Below are positions 40,914 to 54,369 of a stretch of DNA of 64,000 nt, one piece after another. Within the stretch, counting starts at the first letter, position 1. The number at the start of each line of letters is the position of its first letter. The stretch lies in assembly GCF_916618755.1 (NCBI RefSeq), contig NZ_CAKAKB010000006.1, positions 1 to 64,000 on the forward strand. Reading direction: 5' to 3'. Source of the stretch: Actinotalea sp. Marseille-Q4924. Lineage in GTDB: Bacteria; Actinomycetota; Actinomycetes; Actinomycetales; Cellulomonadaceae. The translations under genes were made by a program, and so were the position numbers. The notes beneath the pieces are model-generated. The model was not told the DNA's origin. It was given only the letters and a program-made list of their open reading frames with translations, and did no database searches.

Positions 40914-41105
40914 ATGGGGCGCGGCCGTCAGAAGGCGAAGCAGACCAAGGTCGCTCGCGAACTGAAGTACTCCACGTACGAGCCCAACCTCCGTGCCCTC
41001 GAGCAGGAGCTCACCGGGGGTTCGCCCCGCGGTGGTCTCGCCACCTCGGAGGTCGAGGACCGGGACACGGACGAGGACGCCGACTGGGGTACCGACAGGC
41101 GATGA
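40914..41105 (+). CDS. DUF3073 protein
   Basis: A 63-residue protein with the highly conserved actinobacterial N-terminus MGRGRQKAKQTKVARELKYS, then YEPNLRALEQEL, and an acidic tail. GAGGGGG eight bases upstream supports ATG 40914. It is commonly found next to purM, as here, where purM converges on it. Function unknown; the basic start suggests nucleic-acid binding. Confidence 0.92.
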   Translation: MGRGRQKAKQTKVARELKYSTYEPNLRALEQELTGGSPRGGLATSEVEDRDTDEDADWGTDRR

Positions 41106-41173
41106 CGCGGCCTGGCCGGACCGCCCACCCGCCCGCGGCGGCGTGAGCGTCCCGGCCCTCCTCGGTAGGACAC

Positions 41174-41204
41174 GTACCGCGGTGCCATGCAGGCACCGCG
41201 GTAC
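41174..41204. terminator. Hairpin terminator between DUF3073 gene and purM
   Basis: GTACCGCGGTGCC (41174-41186) pairs perfectly with GGCACCGCGGTAC (41192-41204) around the loop ATGCA; outer ACAC/GTGT bases may extend the stem. It serves the convergent DUF3073 and purM transcripts. Confidence 0.85.
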
Positions 41205-41317
41205 TCGTGTGCTCGGGGGCGTGCGGCACGGCCGGGCACCTCCGGGAGCTCCGGAGGGCGCCGCACCGGCAGCGGCACCGGCGGGCAGCCCAGTACCCCC
41301 GGTGACCGCAGGCAGCC

Positions 41318-42451
41318 TCAGACCCGGTAGGCCCCGCGCATGCGGACGGCTCCCCCGTCGACGCCCTTGGTGCCGCGCACGACGTCCGGGCCCCGAGCGC
41401 CGTCGTCGGCGTGGACGGTGCCGAGCACCCACGCGGGCACGCCGCGCTCCCCCAGCATGGCCAGGGCCCGGTCGACCGCGTCGGGTGCGAGCACCGCGAC
41501 CATGCCGACGCCCAGGTTGAGCGTCCGCTCCAGGTCCTCCCACGGGACGTCCCCGAGCCGGCGGACGAGGTCGAAGACCGGCGGGACCGTCCACGCGCCG
41601 CGGTCGAGCTCGGCCACGAGGCCGGTCGGCAGCACCCGCGCGAGGTTCGCCGCGAGGCCGCCGCCGGTGACGTGGCTGTACGCGTGGACGTCCTCGGCGC
41701 GCGCCAGCTCCAGGCACGGGCGCGTGTACAGGCGGGTCGGCTCGAGGAGCTCCTCCCCCACCGTGCGGCCGAGCTCGGCGACGTCGCGCTCCAGGCCCCA
41801 GCCGGAGACCTCGAGCACGCGGCGGACGAGCGAGTAGCCGTTGGAGTGCAGACCCGACGACGCCATGGCCAGCACGACGTCGCCCTCGCGGACCCGCTCG
41901 GGACCCAGGACGTCGTCGGCCTCCACGATGCCCGTGGCCGCGCCGGCGACGTCGTACTCGTCGGGGCCCAGCAGCCCCGGGTGCTCGGCCGTCTCCCCGC
42001 CCACGAGCGCCGTGCCGGTCTCCGAGCAGGCTGCGGCGATGCCGCGGACGACGGCGGCCATCCGCTCCGGGACGACGCGTCCGGTCGCGATGTAGTCGGT
42101 CATGAAGAGAGGCGCGGCGCCCACCACGACGATGTCGTCGACGACCATGCCGACGAGGTCGAACCCGATCGTGTCGTGCACGTCCATCGCCTGGGCGATG
42201 GCGACCTTGGTGCCCACGCCGTCGGTCGAGGTGGCGAGCAGGGGACGGCGGTACTGCGCGACGACGGAGAGGTCGAAGAGGCCCGCGAAGCCGCCGACGC
42301 CACCGAGGACGGCAGGGCCGTGGGTCGCGCGGACCGCGTCCTTCATGAGCTCGACGGCGCGGTCACCGGCCTCGGTGTCGACGCCGGCAGCGGCGTAGGT
42401 GACGCCGCCCGTCGGCGCGCCGCCGGCGGGCTGCGCGTGCCGGCCGCTCAC
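41318..42451 (-). CDS. purM: Phosphoribosylformylglycinamidine cyclo-ligase
   Basis: AIR synthetase, step 5 of purine synthesis, about 377 aa. Conserved features include VTYAAAGVDTEAGDRAVELM at the start of the domain, TSTDGVGTKVAIA (about residue 78), VNDI-equivalent GMVVDDIVVVGAAPLFMTDY (about 105), GGETAEHPG (about 155) and VTGGGLAANLARVLP (about 260). GTG 42451 overlaps the purF stop (GTGA), so it is translated with purF. The first 22 residues before VTYAAAG are variable. Confidence 0.95.
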   Translation of the reverse strand: MSGRHAQPAGGAPTGGVTYAAAGVDTEAGDRAVELMKDAVRATHGPAVLGGVGGFAGLFDLSVVAQYRRPLLATSTDGVGTKVAIAQAMDVHDTIGFDLVGMVVDDIVVVGAAPLFMTDYIATGRVVPERMAAVVRGIAAACSETGTALVGGETAEHPGLLGPDEYDVAGAATGIVEADDVLGPERVREGDVVLAMASSGLHSNGYSLVRRVLEVSGWGLERDVAELGRTVGEELLEPTRLYTRPCLELARAEDVHAYSHVTGGGLAANLARVLPTGLVAELDRGAWTVPPVFDLVRRLGDVPWEDLERTLNLGVGMVAVLAPDAVDRALAMLGERGVPAWVLGTVHADDGARGPDVVRGTKGVDGGAVRMRGAYRV

Positions 42452-43992
42452 GGGTGCTGCAGCGCGCCGGCGCCACCGGTCGCCGTCATGAGCGTGGACA
42501 GGCCGTCCTCCGGGGCGCCCAGGGGCAGCTCGCTCTGCTCGAGCAGGTTCTTCCCCAGCCGGTCCGCCGACGGCAGCTCGATGGGGTAGCGGCCCGTGAA
42601 GCAGGCGGCGCACAGCTGGGACGACGGCCGCTCCGTCGCCGCGACCATGCCGTCGATGGAGATGTACCCGAGCGAGTCGGCCCCGATGGACCGGCCGATC
42701 TCCTCGGGGCGCAGGCCGGTCGCGATGAGCTCGGCGCGGGACGCGAAGTCGATGCCGTAGAAGCAGGGCCACTGCACGGGCGGGGACGAGATGCGCACGT
42801 GGACCTCGGCCGCCCCCGCCTCACGGAGCATCCGCACGAGCGCCCGCTGGGTGTTGCCGCGGACGATCGAGTCGTCCACGACGACGAGCCGCTGCCCCCG
42901 GATCACCTCGCGCAGGGGGTTCAGCTTGAGCCGGATCCCCAGCTGGCGCAGCGTCTGCGACGGCTGGATGAAGGTCCGGCCCACGTAGGCGTTCTTGGTC
43001 AGGCCCTGGGCGTAGCGGATCCCCGACTCCGCGGCGTAGCCGATCGCCGCCGGTGTCCCGGACTCCGGCACCGGGATGACCAGGTCGGCCTCGACGGGGT
43101 GCTCGCGCGCCAGCGTGCGGCCCATCTCCACACGGGCGGCGTGGACCGACCGGCCGGCGATCGTCGTGTCCGGGCGTGCCAGGTACACGTACTCGAAGAC
43201 GCACCCGGTCGGGGTGGGCTCCGCGAAGCGGGTCGTGCGCAACCCGTCCGCGTCGACCGCGATGAGCTCGCCCGGCTCGACCTCCCGGACCAGGGACGCG
43301 CCGACGATGTCCAGCGCCGCCGTCTCGCTCGCGACGACCCAGCCGCGCTCGAGCCGGCCGAGCACGAGGGGGCGGACGCCGTGCGGGTCCCGCGCCGCGT
43401 AGAGCGTGTGCTCGTCCATGAACACGAGGCAGAAGGCGCCGCGCAGCCGCGGCAGGACCTCGAGCGCGGTCGCCTCGAGCGTGTGGTCCGGGTCCCCGGC
43501 GAGCAGGGCGGTGATGACGGCGGTGTCCGTCGTGTTCCCGCGGGCGAGCTCACCGCGGCGCTGCGGGCCGTACCGCTCGGCGACGAGCTCGACGAGCTCG
43601 GCCGTGTTGGTGAGGTTGCCGTTGTGGCCGAGCGCGACCGTGCCCGCCGCCGTGGCGCCGAGGGTCGGCTGCGCGTTCTCCCACGTGGAGCCGCCGGTCG
43701 TGGAGTAGCGCGTGTGGCCGATGGCGATGTGCCCGGTGAGGGCGTTGAGGGCCGTCTCGTCGAAGACCTGGGAGACGAGGCCCATGTCCTTGTAGACGAG
43801 CAGCTGCTCGCCGTTGGACGTCGCGATGCCGGCGGACTCCTGCCCGCGGTGCTGCAGGGCGTAGAGGCCGAAGTAGGTGAGCTTGGCGACCTCCTCGCCC
43901 GGGGCCCAGACACCGAAGACGCCGCAGGCGTCCTGGGGGCCCTTCTCACCGGGGAGGAGCTCGTGCGTCAGTCGTCCGTCTGGGCGCGCCAC
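42448..43992 (-). CDS. purF: Amidophosphoribosyltransferase
   Basis: Catalyses the committed step of purine synthesis (PRPP plus glutamine to phosphoribosylamine), 514 aa. A propeptide of about 22 residues precedes the N-terminal nucleophile Cys in DACGVFGVW. The glutaminase domain has GHTRYSTTG and HNGNLTN. The phosphoribosyltransferase domain has the PRPP loop LVVVDDSIVRGNT near residue 370. Cysteines near the C-terminus (CAACFTGRYP) fit the Fe-S-containing Bacillus-type enzyme. GTG 43992 is the start. It is the first gene of the purF-purM operon. Confidence 0.95.
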   Translation of the reverse strand: MARPDGRLTHELLPGEKGPQDACGVFGVWAPGEEVAKLTYFGLYALQHRGQESAGIATSNGEQLLVYKDMGLVSQVFDETALNALTGHIAIGHTRYSTTGGSTWENAQPTLGATAAGTVALGHNGNLTNTAELVELVAERYGPQRRGELARGNTTDTAVITALLAGDPDHTLEATALEVLPRLRGAFCLVFMDEHTLYAARDPHGVRPLVLGRLERGWVVASETAALDIVGASLVREVEPGELIAVDADGLRTTRFAEPTPTGCVFEYVYLARPDTTIAGRSVHAARVEMGRTLAREHPVEADLVIPVPESGTPAAIGYAAESGIRYAQGLTKNAYVGRTFIQPSQTLRQLGIRLKLNPLREVIRGQRLVVVDDSIVRGNTQRALVRMLREAGAAEVHVRISSPPVQWPCFYGIDFASRAELIATGLRPEEIGRSIGADSLGYISIDGMVAATERPSSQLCAACFTGRYPIELPSADRLGKNLLEQSELPLGAPEDGLSTLMTATGGAGALQHP

Positions 43993-44100
43993 TGTGTCAT
44001 GGTGGCACACGCTTCCGCGTTCGCCGATCGGGCGACCGGGTCGTGGGCGCCCGCCCATCGTCCGTCCAGGATCGCCGGCCGCGCCCGCTCGGGTGTGGGA

Positions 44101-44430
44101 TCAGGCCGACGGCGGCGCGGCGTCGTCGGCGGTGCGGCGGCTCGCGCGCAGCGAGCGACGGTCCACGAGGACCGCCACGGCGGTGCCGAGGAGGGCGCCG
44201 AAGCCCCCCAGGACCACGGCCAGCAGGAGCACGACGGACACCGTGTCGAGCGGCGCCCCGTCACGGGCGGGACCGGAGACGACGACCGCCACCACGGCGG
44301 CGAGGACGCCGACCAGCACGCCGGCGAACGCGAACCCGCGGTACCGCGGGGCCCGGCGCAGCGTCGCGGGCGTCGCGGTGCGCGCGAGCTCCTCCGGCGT
44401 GGGGCCGTCGTCGGGTGCGGTGCTGCTCAC
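44101..44430 (-). CDS. Small membrane protein of unknown function
   Basis: A 109-residue protein with a polar N-terminus (PDDGPTPEELARTATPATLR), two membrane helices (about residues 33-53 and 63-85), and a basic tail. ATG 44430 is followed by typical codon usage. It lies 108 bases upstream of purF on the same strand, a place where actinobacteria often carry a small membrane protein. No function is known. Confidence 0.65.
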   Translation of the reverse strand: MSSTAPDDGPTPEELARTATPATLRRAPRYRGFAFAGVLVGVLAAVVAVVVSGPARDGAPLDTVSVVLLLAVVLGGFGALLGTAVAVLVDRRSLRASRRTADDAAPPSA

Positions 44431-44452
44431 GCCGCGACGATACCCGGACGCG

Positions 44453-44484
44453 GAGAGGCCCCCGGCCGTGGCCGGGGGCCTCTC
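44453..44484 (-). terminator. Hairpin terminator after the nucleotidase gene
   Basis: GAGAGGCCCCCGGCC (44453-44467) pairs with GGCCGGGGGCCTCTC (44470-44484); the innermost pair opens to give a CGTG loop. It lies 25 bases downstream of the minus-strand nucleotidase stop and upstream of the small membrane protein gene. Confidence 0.8.
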
Positions 44485-44508
44485 CTCAGAGTGCTGCGGC
44501 GACGACGA

Positions 44509-46845
44509 TCAGCCGCAGGCTCCCGGGGTGAAGGAGGTCACCTCGAGCTGCTCCAGGGCGCCGTCGTGCTGGCCCTGGACGGGGATGCGGACGGAGGCGC
44601 CGGGCGCGAGGCTCGCCGACCGGTCCTTCGCGGTGAGCGTGACGGTCGTCCCGTCCTGCTTCACCATCGCGACCTGCTTACCCGTGAGGATGCGGTCACC
44701 CTCGTCGACCTCGACCACGACGGACCAGCCGCACGCGGGCGTGTCCGTCGGGTTGGTGACGACGACCGTGGCGCTGAACGTCCGCGGCTGGGCCTGGATC
44801 TCGTCGAGGTAGGCCGCCGTGGCCGCGAGGGGGAGGACGAACGACGTCGCCGTGCCGTTGCCCGGGACGGTCACGTCGACCTCGAGCGTGGCGCCCGGCA
44901 GCACCGGGAAGGCCGTCTCGGGGACCGTGAACGTCACCGTCGCCCGGCCGGACGCGTCGCTGCCGGGCACCGCCGCGCCGTTCAGCTGCGCGGTGGCGAG
45001 CTCGACACCGTCGGCGGAGAGGTGGGCGACCGTGGACTGACCGTTGGCGCCCGTGAACAGCAGCGACGACAGCTCCACGGTGGCCGTGCCACCCGGGACG
45101 TAGCCCTGGGCCGGTGCGTCGACGAGCGTGACGCCGACGGCCCGCTGGGCGAGGTCGGGCGCCACGGCCGCGTCGCCGGAGCCGAACGCCGCCATGTAGT
45201 CGACGAACGCCTGCAGGTCGATCCGACCGGAGTCGGCGCGCTGCGTGCCCTCGGCGAGGGTGAAGAAGTTGTCCCCACCCGCCGCGAGGAAGGAGTTCGC
45301 GACGATCCGGTACGACGCCGCCAGGTCGAGCGGCTCCTCACCGGCCCACACCTCGGTGATGCGCTCACCGCGCGGTGCGCTCGGGTCGTAGGTGTACGTG
45401 AGGCCCGAGACGCCGAGCTTGAGGAACGGGCGGCTGGAGCCGTCCGGCTGCCACTGCTCCTCGAGCACGTCCACGACCTGCTCAGCGGTGAGTGTCATGA
45501 CCGTGAGCGTGTTCGCGAACGGCTGCACCTGCGCCGCCTCGCGGTACGTCACGACGCCGTCGGGGGCGTAGACCAGGTCGGTGCGCAGGCCGCCGGGGTT
45601 CATGAAGGCGATCTCCGTGCCGAGGTCCTGCGTGGCCCACAGCTGCACGTCGGCGACGAGGTTCCCGAGGGTGGACTCGCCGCCGCGGTTCTCCGCGACG
45701 ATCGTGTTGCCGCTGGAGTCGGTGCCGGGCTGCGTGGCACGGCGGATGTCGTCCGAGATGGAGCCGAGCTCCACCGCACCGAGGACCGCGGCGTTCGCGG
45801 TGGCGGCCGCCACCCGCGCGGCGACCTCGGGGTCGGCCGGGTACAGCGGGTCGAACCGCGTCGCCCTCGGGTTCTGCGGTGTGGGCGCCGGGACCTCGAC
45901 CGTCAGCGGGAGAACCTCCGACGTGGCGGCCACGACGTCACCGGTCGCCCGGTCCACCGTCAGCTCGATGTGCGCGAGGTCCTCGCCGTACTGGCCACCC
46001 TGCACGACCTGGCGGGCGACCCGCCCGTCGCGGGTCTGCTCGTAGGTGAACACCCGGTGGGTGTGCCCCGAGAAGACGGCGTCCACCTCCGGGCTGAGGT
46101 CGCGGAGGACCTGGCCGAAGGCGGCCTCGGTGTCCGTGATGTCCGCCTCGGACGCGGTCGCGGGGCCCTCGTGGACGAGCACGACGAGGACGTCCGCCTC
46201 GCCGTTGGCGGCGTCGCCGTCGGAGAGCGCAGCCGCGACCCGGTTGACCTCCGGCGCGATGGCGCGGGTCTCGAGCGAGGCGATGCCGGCCGGGGACACG
46301 AGCGCCGGGAGGTCCTCCGTGACGGCGCCGATGAAGCCCACGTCGACACCGTCGACGGTCTCGACGTGGAACTCGTCGAACGCCGGCTCACCGGTCGCGC
46401 GGTCGTACACGTTGGCTGCGAGGTACGGGAAGGTGTCATCGACGTACGGGATGACGCGGTCGTCCAGGTCCACGCGGCCCTGGTCGAACTCGTGGTTGCC
46501 GAGCGCGGAGACGTCGAGGTCCATGAGCTCCAGGACGTCCAGCGTGGGCACGTCCTGGGCGATGAAGGACGTGAACGTGGACGCCCCGATGTTGTCGCCG
46601 GCGGACACGAAGAGCGTGTTGGGGTTGGCGGCCTCGAACTGGGAGACGGCGCCGGCCAGCACGGCGGCGCCCGCGACGACACCGTTGGCCTCGATGCGAC
46701 CGTGGAAGTCGTTGATGCCGAGGATGTCGATCTCGACGGTGTGGTTGTCGGCGACGGCGGGAGGTGCCGCGATGAGCGTGCCGGCGAGGGCGCCGGCCGC
46801 GGTGAGGGGGACGAGGCGCCTGGTCAGGCGCCGAGAGGACTGCAT
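44509..46845 (-). CDS. Secreted bifunctional metallophosphatase/5'-nucleotidase
   Basis: A 778-residue exported enzyme. The signal peptide (MQSSRRLTRR, hydrophobic core, cleavage near AVADN, residue 33) is followed by the calcineurin-like domain with NDFHGR (about 44), SAGDNIGAS (about 85), GNHEFD (about 117) and FSGHTHRVF (about 257). The 5_nucleotid_C domain covers about 335-530 (GNLVADVQL, NPGGLRTDL). The last 200 residues form Ig-like beta domains, probably for cell-wall attachment or substrate contact. It releases nucleosides and phosphate from extracellular nucleotides. GGAGG eight bases upstream favours ATG 46845 over ATG 46860. It sits among purine genes but has its own terminator. 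Confidence 0.92.
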   Translation of the reverse strand: MQSSRRLTRRLVPLTAAGALAGTLIAAPPAVADNHTVEIDILGINDFHGRIEANGVVAGAAVLAGAVSQFEAANPNTLFVSAGDNIGASTFTSFIAQDVPTLDVLELMDLDVSALGNHEFDQGRVDLDDRVIPYVDDTFPYLAANVYDRATGEPAFDEFHVETVDGVDVGFIGAVTEDLPALVSPAGIASLETRAIAPEVNRVAAALSDGDAANGEADVLVVLVHEGPATASEADITDTEAAFGQVLRDLSPEVDAVFSGHTHRVFTYEQTRDGRVARQVVQGGQYGEDLAHIELTVDRATGDVVAATSEVLPLTVEVPAPTPQNPRATRFDPLYPADPEVAARVAAATANAAVLGAVELGSISDDIRRATQPGTDSSGNTIVAENRGGESTLGNLVADVQLWATQDLGTEIAFMNPGGLRTDLVYAPDGVVTYREAAQVQPFANTLTVMTLTAEQVVDVLEEQWQPDGSSRPFLKLGVSGLTYTYDPSAPRGERITEVWAGEEPLDLAASYRIVANSFLAAGGDNFFTLAEGTQRADSGRIDLQAFVDYMAAFGSGDAAVAPDLAQRAVGVTLVDAPAQGYVPGGTATVELSSLLFTGANGQSTVAHLSADGVELATAQLNGAAVPGSDASGRATVTFTVPETAFPVLPGATLEVDVTVPGNGTATSFVLPLAATAAYLDEIQAQPRTFSATVVVTNPTDTPACGWSVVVEVDEGDRILTGKQVAMVKQDGTTVTLTAKDRSASLAPGASVRIPVQGQHDGALEQLEVTSFTPGACG

Positions 46846-47043
46846 CGGACGGACCTCCATTGGTCATGGTCGCGTCGCCGGCGCAGGTAGGCGCCGGGGA
46901 CGCCAAGACCGTAAGGGTCGTCCGGGTGAAAGGGAAGCCGTTCGGCCGAGGCCAGGACTGTTGTCCACGAGGCTTCCGTCGGCGTTCGCCAGATGGCCGC
47001 GCGGCGTTCCGCCGCACGTCCGATCGTGCGGGGCACCGCACCG

Positions 47044-47424
47044 TCAGCGACGGCGCCGGGCCGCCTGCAGCGGCAGCCATGCGGAGAGGTCCGCACGCTC
47101 CCCGGAGGCGCTGACACGGCCGCCGGCGAGCGCGTCGGCCCACGGCAGGCCGCCGGTGACCAGGCCGAGCCAGGTGGCCGGGTCCGTCTCGACGACGTTC
47201 GGTGGGGTCCCCCGCGTGTGCCGGGGCCCCGCGACCGCCTGCACGGCGCCGTCGGGCGGGACGCGGACCTCGACGGCGTTGCCCGGGGCGACCGCCGCGA
47301 GCTCCTCCAGCGTGAACCGCACCGCGGTGCGGACGGTCGCGCGCGCGGCGCCGTCGGGGTCGTCGAGCCACGCCGCGACGGCAGCCCTGCCCTCGGCAGG
47401 ATCGGTACGACGGCGGGGCGGCAC
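47044..47424 (-). CDS. Sterol-carrier-family (SCP2-like) protein
   Basis: A 126-residue protein of the actinobacterial family annotated as sterol carrier family protein, usually encoded near purF or purL. Visible features are [50 protein letters not shown] and the conserved [20 protein letters not shown]. The fold resembles SCP2-like MDMPI C-terminal domains. It starts four bases after the gdhA stop on the same strand, so the two are probably co-transcribed. A biochemical role is not known. Confidence 0.8.
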   Translation of the reverse strand: MPPRRRTDPAEGRAAVAAWLDDPDGAARATVRTAVRFTLEELAAVAPGNAVEVRVPPDGAVQAVAGPRHTRGTPPNVVETDPATWLGLVTGGLPWADALAGGRVSASGERADLSAWLPLQAARRRR

Positions 47425-47427
47425 GGC

Positions 47428-51389
<3,962 letters not shown>

Positions 51390-51521
51390 CGATCCCCTAC
51401 CAGGTGGGCCCACGGAACGGCGCCAGGGTACTCGGCGGGGCTGGGCGGCCGGTCGCCGTCTCACGCCGTCGCCCGGAGCGCCGGGCACCGCCCGGCAGCA
51501 GTGGCGGGGGACCATGGGGCC

Positions 51522-52415
51522 GTGCGGACGGGGACCAGCGGTCGACGGAGCGACGTCGCAGGCGTCCGCGGCGTCCCGGGACCGCTGCGCGCGGCCATCC
51601 CGGCCGTCGCGCTGCTGCTCCTCGGCGGGTGCGGCACCGCTGACGAGGCCGGCCGGCCGCCCGCGCCGCCGGACGCGTCGGCCGTGGGCGGCGGCCGCAC
51701 GGAGTCTCCCCGTACCGCGTCCCCCGAGCCCGCGCCCTCGTCCCCGCCCTCCGCCGACGACGTCCGCCGGCCCGGTCGCGCGGTGACGCTCGGGGAGGTC
51801 ACCGTGCACGTGGCGGCGGGGCACGACGCCCCGGAGCCGCCCGCCGCGGACGACGGCGCCGTGACGCTTCCCGTCCCCGCAGGGGCGGCCGGGACGTCGC
51901 CGGCCGGTGACACCCCGGGGCTCGTCGTCGCCGGACCCGTCGGCAGCACGGTCGACGTCCTCGCCGACGGCACGGCGGTGGTCCGTGGCGCCGACGGCGC
52001 CGTCGTCGCGGGTGTGGTGCCGCGGGGCGCACGGGTCGGTGCCGGCGCGGACGGCCTCGTCGAGGTCAGCGTCCTGGTGCGCGGGGACGCCGCGACGGAG
52101 CGGGCGAGCGTCGTCGTCGGTGTCGCGCCCGTGGTCTCCGCCACCTGGGAGGACCGCGGTGACGAGGGCGGGCTGTCGCTCGTCGTCGTGCCGCGGGACT
52201 GGGTGCGCACGGCGGGCGCCGCGGGCGTCGAGGCGGTGTGGTCGGACCTCGGTGCCCGCACGGATCTCGGCGCCGGCGCCGTGGCGCCCGGGATGCGCGA
52301 CCAGCTCGAGTGCCACGCGCTCGGCGCACCCGACAAGGAGTCCTGGAACCTCGAGCCGTGGCGCCCCGACGTCGGGCTCCTCGCCACCCTCGCCGCCCGC
52401 TGCAACCCCGACTGA
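51522..52415 (+). CDS. DUF2599-domain lipoprotein
   Basis: A 297-residue exported protein. The hydrophobic signal ends in the lipobox LLLLGGC near residue 32, followed by a Pro/Ser/Ala-rich linker to about 85. The C-terminal segment [20 protein letters not shown] then LAARCNPD matches the DUF2599 pattern, with two conserved cysteines and WNLE. The middle part has repeated short beta strands. GTG 51522 is the likely start. It is divergent from purL. DUF2599 proteins are secreted actinobacterial proteins of unknown role. Confidence 0.75.
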   Translation: MRTGTSGRRSDVAGVRGVPGPLRAAIPAVALLLLGGCGTADEAGRPPAPPDASAVGGGRTESPRTASPEPAPSSPPSADDVRRPGRAVTLGEVTVHVAAGHDAPEPPAADDGAVTLPVPAGAAGTSPAGDTPGLVVAGPVGSTVDVLADGTAVVRGADGAVVAGVVPRGARVGAGADGLVEVSVLVRGDAATERASVVVGVAPVVSATWEDRGDEGGLSLVVVPRDWVRTAGAAGVEAVWSDLGARTDLGAGAVAPGMRDQLECHALGAPDKESWNLEPWRPDVGLLATLAARCNPD

Positions 52416-52446
52416 CGCCGCCGCGGGACGGGGCGCCGGTGCGCCG

Positions 52447-53217
52447 TCAGGCGCCGGCCGCCGGCTCCAGCATGGCGAGCGCGAGCAGCAGGACGGCGTT
52501 GGCGCCGAGGCCTACCAGGAACGGCCGGGTCCGGCTCTCCCGGGCCTGCGGGAGCTCCTCCTGGAACACCGTCAGGAGCACCGAGCCGGCGACGACCGCC
52601 GTCATGAGGCTCACCGTCAGCGAGCTGGTCGGCGCCGCCACCGCGGCGAGCGCCCACCCGAGCAGCAGGGCCCCCGCCAGGACGAACCGGCCCACGTGCC
52701 CGTACCGCCGGGGATGGTGCTCGGCCAGCCCTCGGTCGACGACGAGCACGTGCACCGCGACGGCCAGCGTGAACACCGCGGCGCTCACGGGGTCGGCCCC
52801 CACCCGCTCCGGCAGCGTGTAGGCGACCGCCACGTTGTAGAGCGCGAACGCCGCGACGTGGACCGCGAACGCCGACGACGACGCCCCGTCGCCCCCGTGC
52901 CGGGCGGAACCGCGTCGGGCCGCGTACCGCTCCGCGACGTAGAACAGGGTGAAGCCCGCGAGCGCGACGAGGAAGACGACGAGCTCCTGCAGCGGCACGT
53001 GGGCGACGAGCTCCTCGACGGACTCCCCCACGACCCGTGCCCCTGCGGCGACCTCCGGCAGCAGGTGCAGGAACACGTACGCCACCGAGATGCCACCGGC
53101 CGCCGAGACCACGGCGTCCTCGTTCCGTCCGGCGAGCCCCCGCAGGCGCGTGGCCAGGAGGTGCGCGGCGACGAGGACCGCGACGGGGACGACGGCGAGG
53201 AGGGCTGGTGCCGGCAC
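52447..53217 (-). CDS. Multi-pass membrane protein, ZIP-transporter-like
   Basis: A 256-residue protein with about eight hydrophobic helices. [11 protein letters not shown] in the second helix (about residues 49-59) and FQEELPQ near residue 223 recall the H-x-x-P-E and E-containing metal-site motifs of ZIP transporters, although the rest is divergent. A short His-rich loop ([12 protein letters not shown]) follows the sixth helix. TAGCGT (complement of 53224-53229) lies six bases before GTG 53217, consistent with a leaderless transcript. Divalent-metal transport is only a suggestion. Confidence 0.65.
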   Translation of the reverse strand: MPAPALLAVVPVAVLVAAHLLATRLRGLAGRNEDAVVSAAGGISVAYVFLHLLPEVAAGARVVGESVEELVAHVPLQELVVFLVALAGFTLFYVAERYAARRGSARHGGDGASSSAFAVHVAAFALYNVAVAYTLPERVGADPVSAAVFTLAVAVHVLVVDRGLAEHHPRRYGHVGRFVLAGALLLGWALAAVAAPTSSLTVSLMTAVVAGSVLLTVFQEELPQARESRTRPFLVGLGANAVLLLALAMLEPAAGA

Positions 53218-53304
53218 GCATCGACGCTAGGGCGCGGACCTCCGGGGCGCATCACAGGGGCGAGGAGGGATGCGGCGCCGTCGTCGGCGGACCAGACTGT
53301 GCGG

Positions 53305-54369
53305 ATGGACCTGCCGGTGATGCCGCCCGTCGCGCCGATGCTCGCGAAGTCGGTGCCGCAGATCCCCGCGGACCACTGGTACGAGCCCAAATGGGACGGC
53401 TTCCGCGCCGTCGTCTTCCGCGACGGCGACGAGGTGGAGATCGGCAGCCGGAACACCAAGCCCATCACGCGGTACTTCCCCGAGGTCGTCACCGCGGCGC
53501 TGCGCGAGCTGCCGGACCGGTGCGTCGTCGACGGCGAGGTCGTGGTGGCGGACGCGGACGCGACCGGGCTCGACTTCGAGGCGCTCCTGCAGCGCATCCA
53601 CCCGGCGGCCTCGCGGGTCAACCTCCTCGCGGAGCAGACACCCGCCGTCTTCATCGCCTTCGACCTCCTCGCCCTCGGCGACGAGGACCTCACCGCCCGG
53701 CCGTTCCGGGAGCGCCGCGCGCTCCTGGAGCAGGCGGTCTCCGGCGACGGGCCGGGCGTCTACCGCACGCGCCTCACCACGGACCTGGACGAGGCGCGGC
53801 GCTGGTTCGAGCAGTTCGAGGGCGCCGGGCTGGACGGCGTCGTCGCCAAGGACCCGGAGCAGACGTACCAGCCGGACAAGCGCGTCATGGCGAAGATCAA
53901 GCACGAGCGGACGGCGGACTGCGTCGTCGCGGGTTACCGCGTGCACAAGTCCGCCGACGACGCCGTCGGCTCCCTCCTGCTGGGCCTCTACGACGACGAC
54001 GGGCGCCTGGCCTCCGTCGGGGTGACCAGCTCGTTCCCCATGGCGCGCCGCCGGGAGCTGTTCGCCGAGCTCCAGCCGCTCGTCACGGACGCCGCCGACC
54101 ACCCGTGGACGGCGCAGGCCCAGGCGTCGGGCACCCGCACGCCGACCGAGGCTGCCGGGAGCAGGTGGAACTCGGGCAAGGACCTGTCGTTCGTGCCGCT
54201 GCGGCCGGAGCGCGTCGTGGAGGTGCGGTACGACCACATGGAGGGCCCACGGTTCCGGCACACGACCCAGCTCGTCCGGTTCCGCCCGGACCGGGAGCCG
54301 GAGTCGTGCACGTACGCCCAGCTCGAGCGGCCGGTCCGCTTCGACCTCGGCGAGGTGCTCGGCGGATGA
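53305..54369 (+). CDS. ligC: ATP-dependent DNA ligase (LigC type)
   Basis: A 354-residue ligase. The nucleotidyl-lysine is in EPKWDGFRAV (Lys about residue 28), followed by RYFPEVV, VVDGEVVV (motif III, about 77), FDLLALG (about 115), LDGVVAKDPEQTY (motif IV, about 180) and AKIKHERTADCVVAGYR (motif V, about 197). An OB-fold ends the protein. It has no attached polymerase or nuclease domain, so it is LigC-like rather than LigD. Actinobacterial LigC acts in backup base-excision and break repair. CAGACT six bases before ATG 53305 suggests a leaderless mRNA. The next gene overlaps its stop. Confidence 0.9.
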   Translation: MDLPVMPPVAPMLAKSVPQIPADHWYEPKWDGFRAVVFRDGDEVEIGSRNTKPITRYFPEVVTAALRELPDRCVVDGEVVVADADATGLDFEALLQRIHPAASRVNLLAEQTPAVFIAFDLLALGDEDLTARPFRERRALLEQAVSGDGPGVYRTRLTTDLDEARRWFEQFEGAGLDGVVAKDPEQTYQPDKRVMAKIKHERTADCVVAGYRVHKSADDAVGSLLLGLYDDDGRLASVGVTSSFPMARRRELFAELQPLVTDAADHPWTAQAQASGTRTPTEAAGSRWNSGKDLSFVPLRPERVVEVRYDHMEGPRFRHTTQLVRFRPDREPESCTYAQLERPVRFDLGEVLGG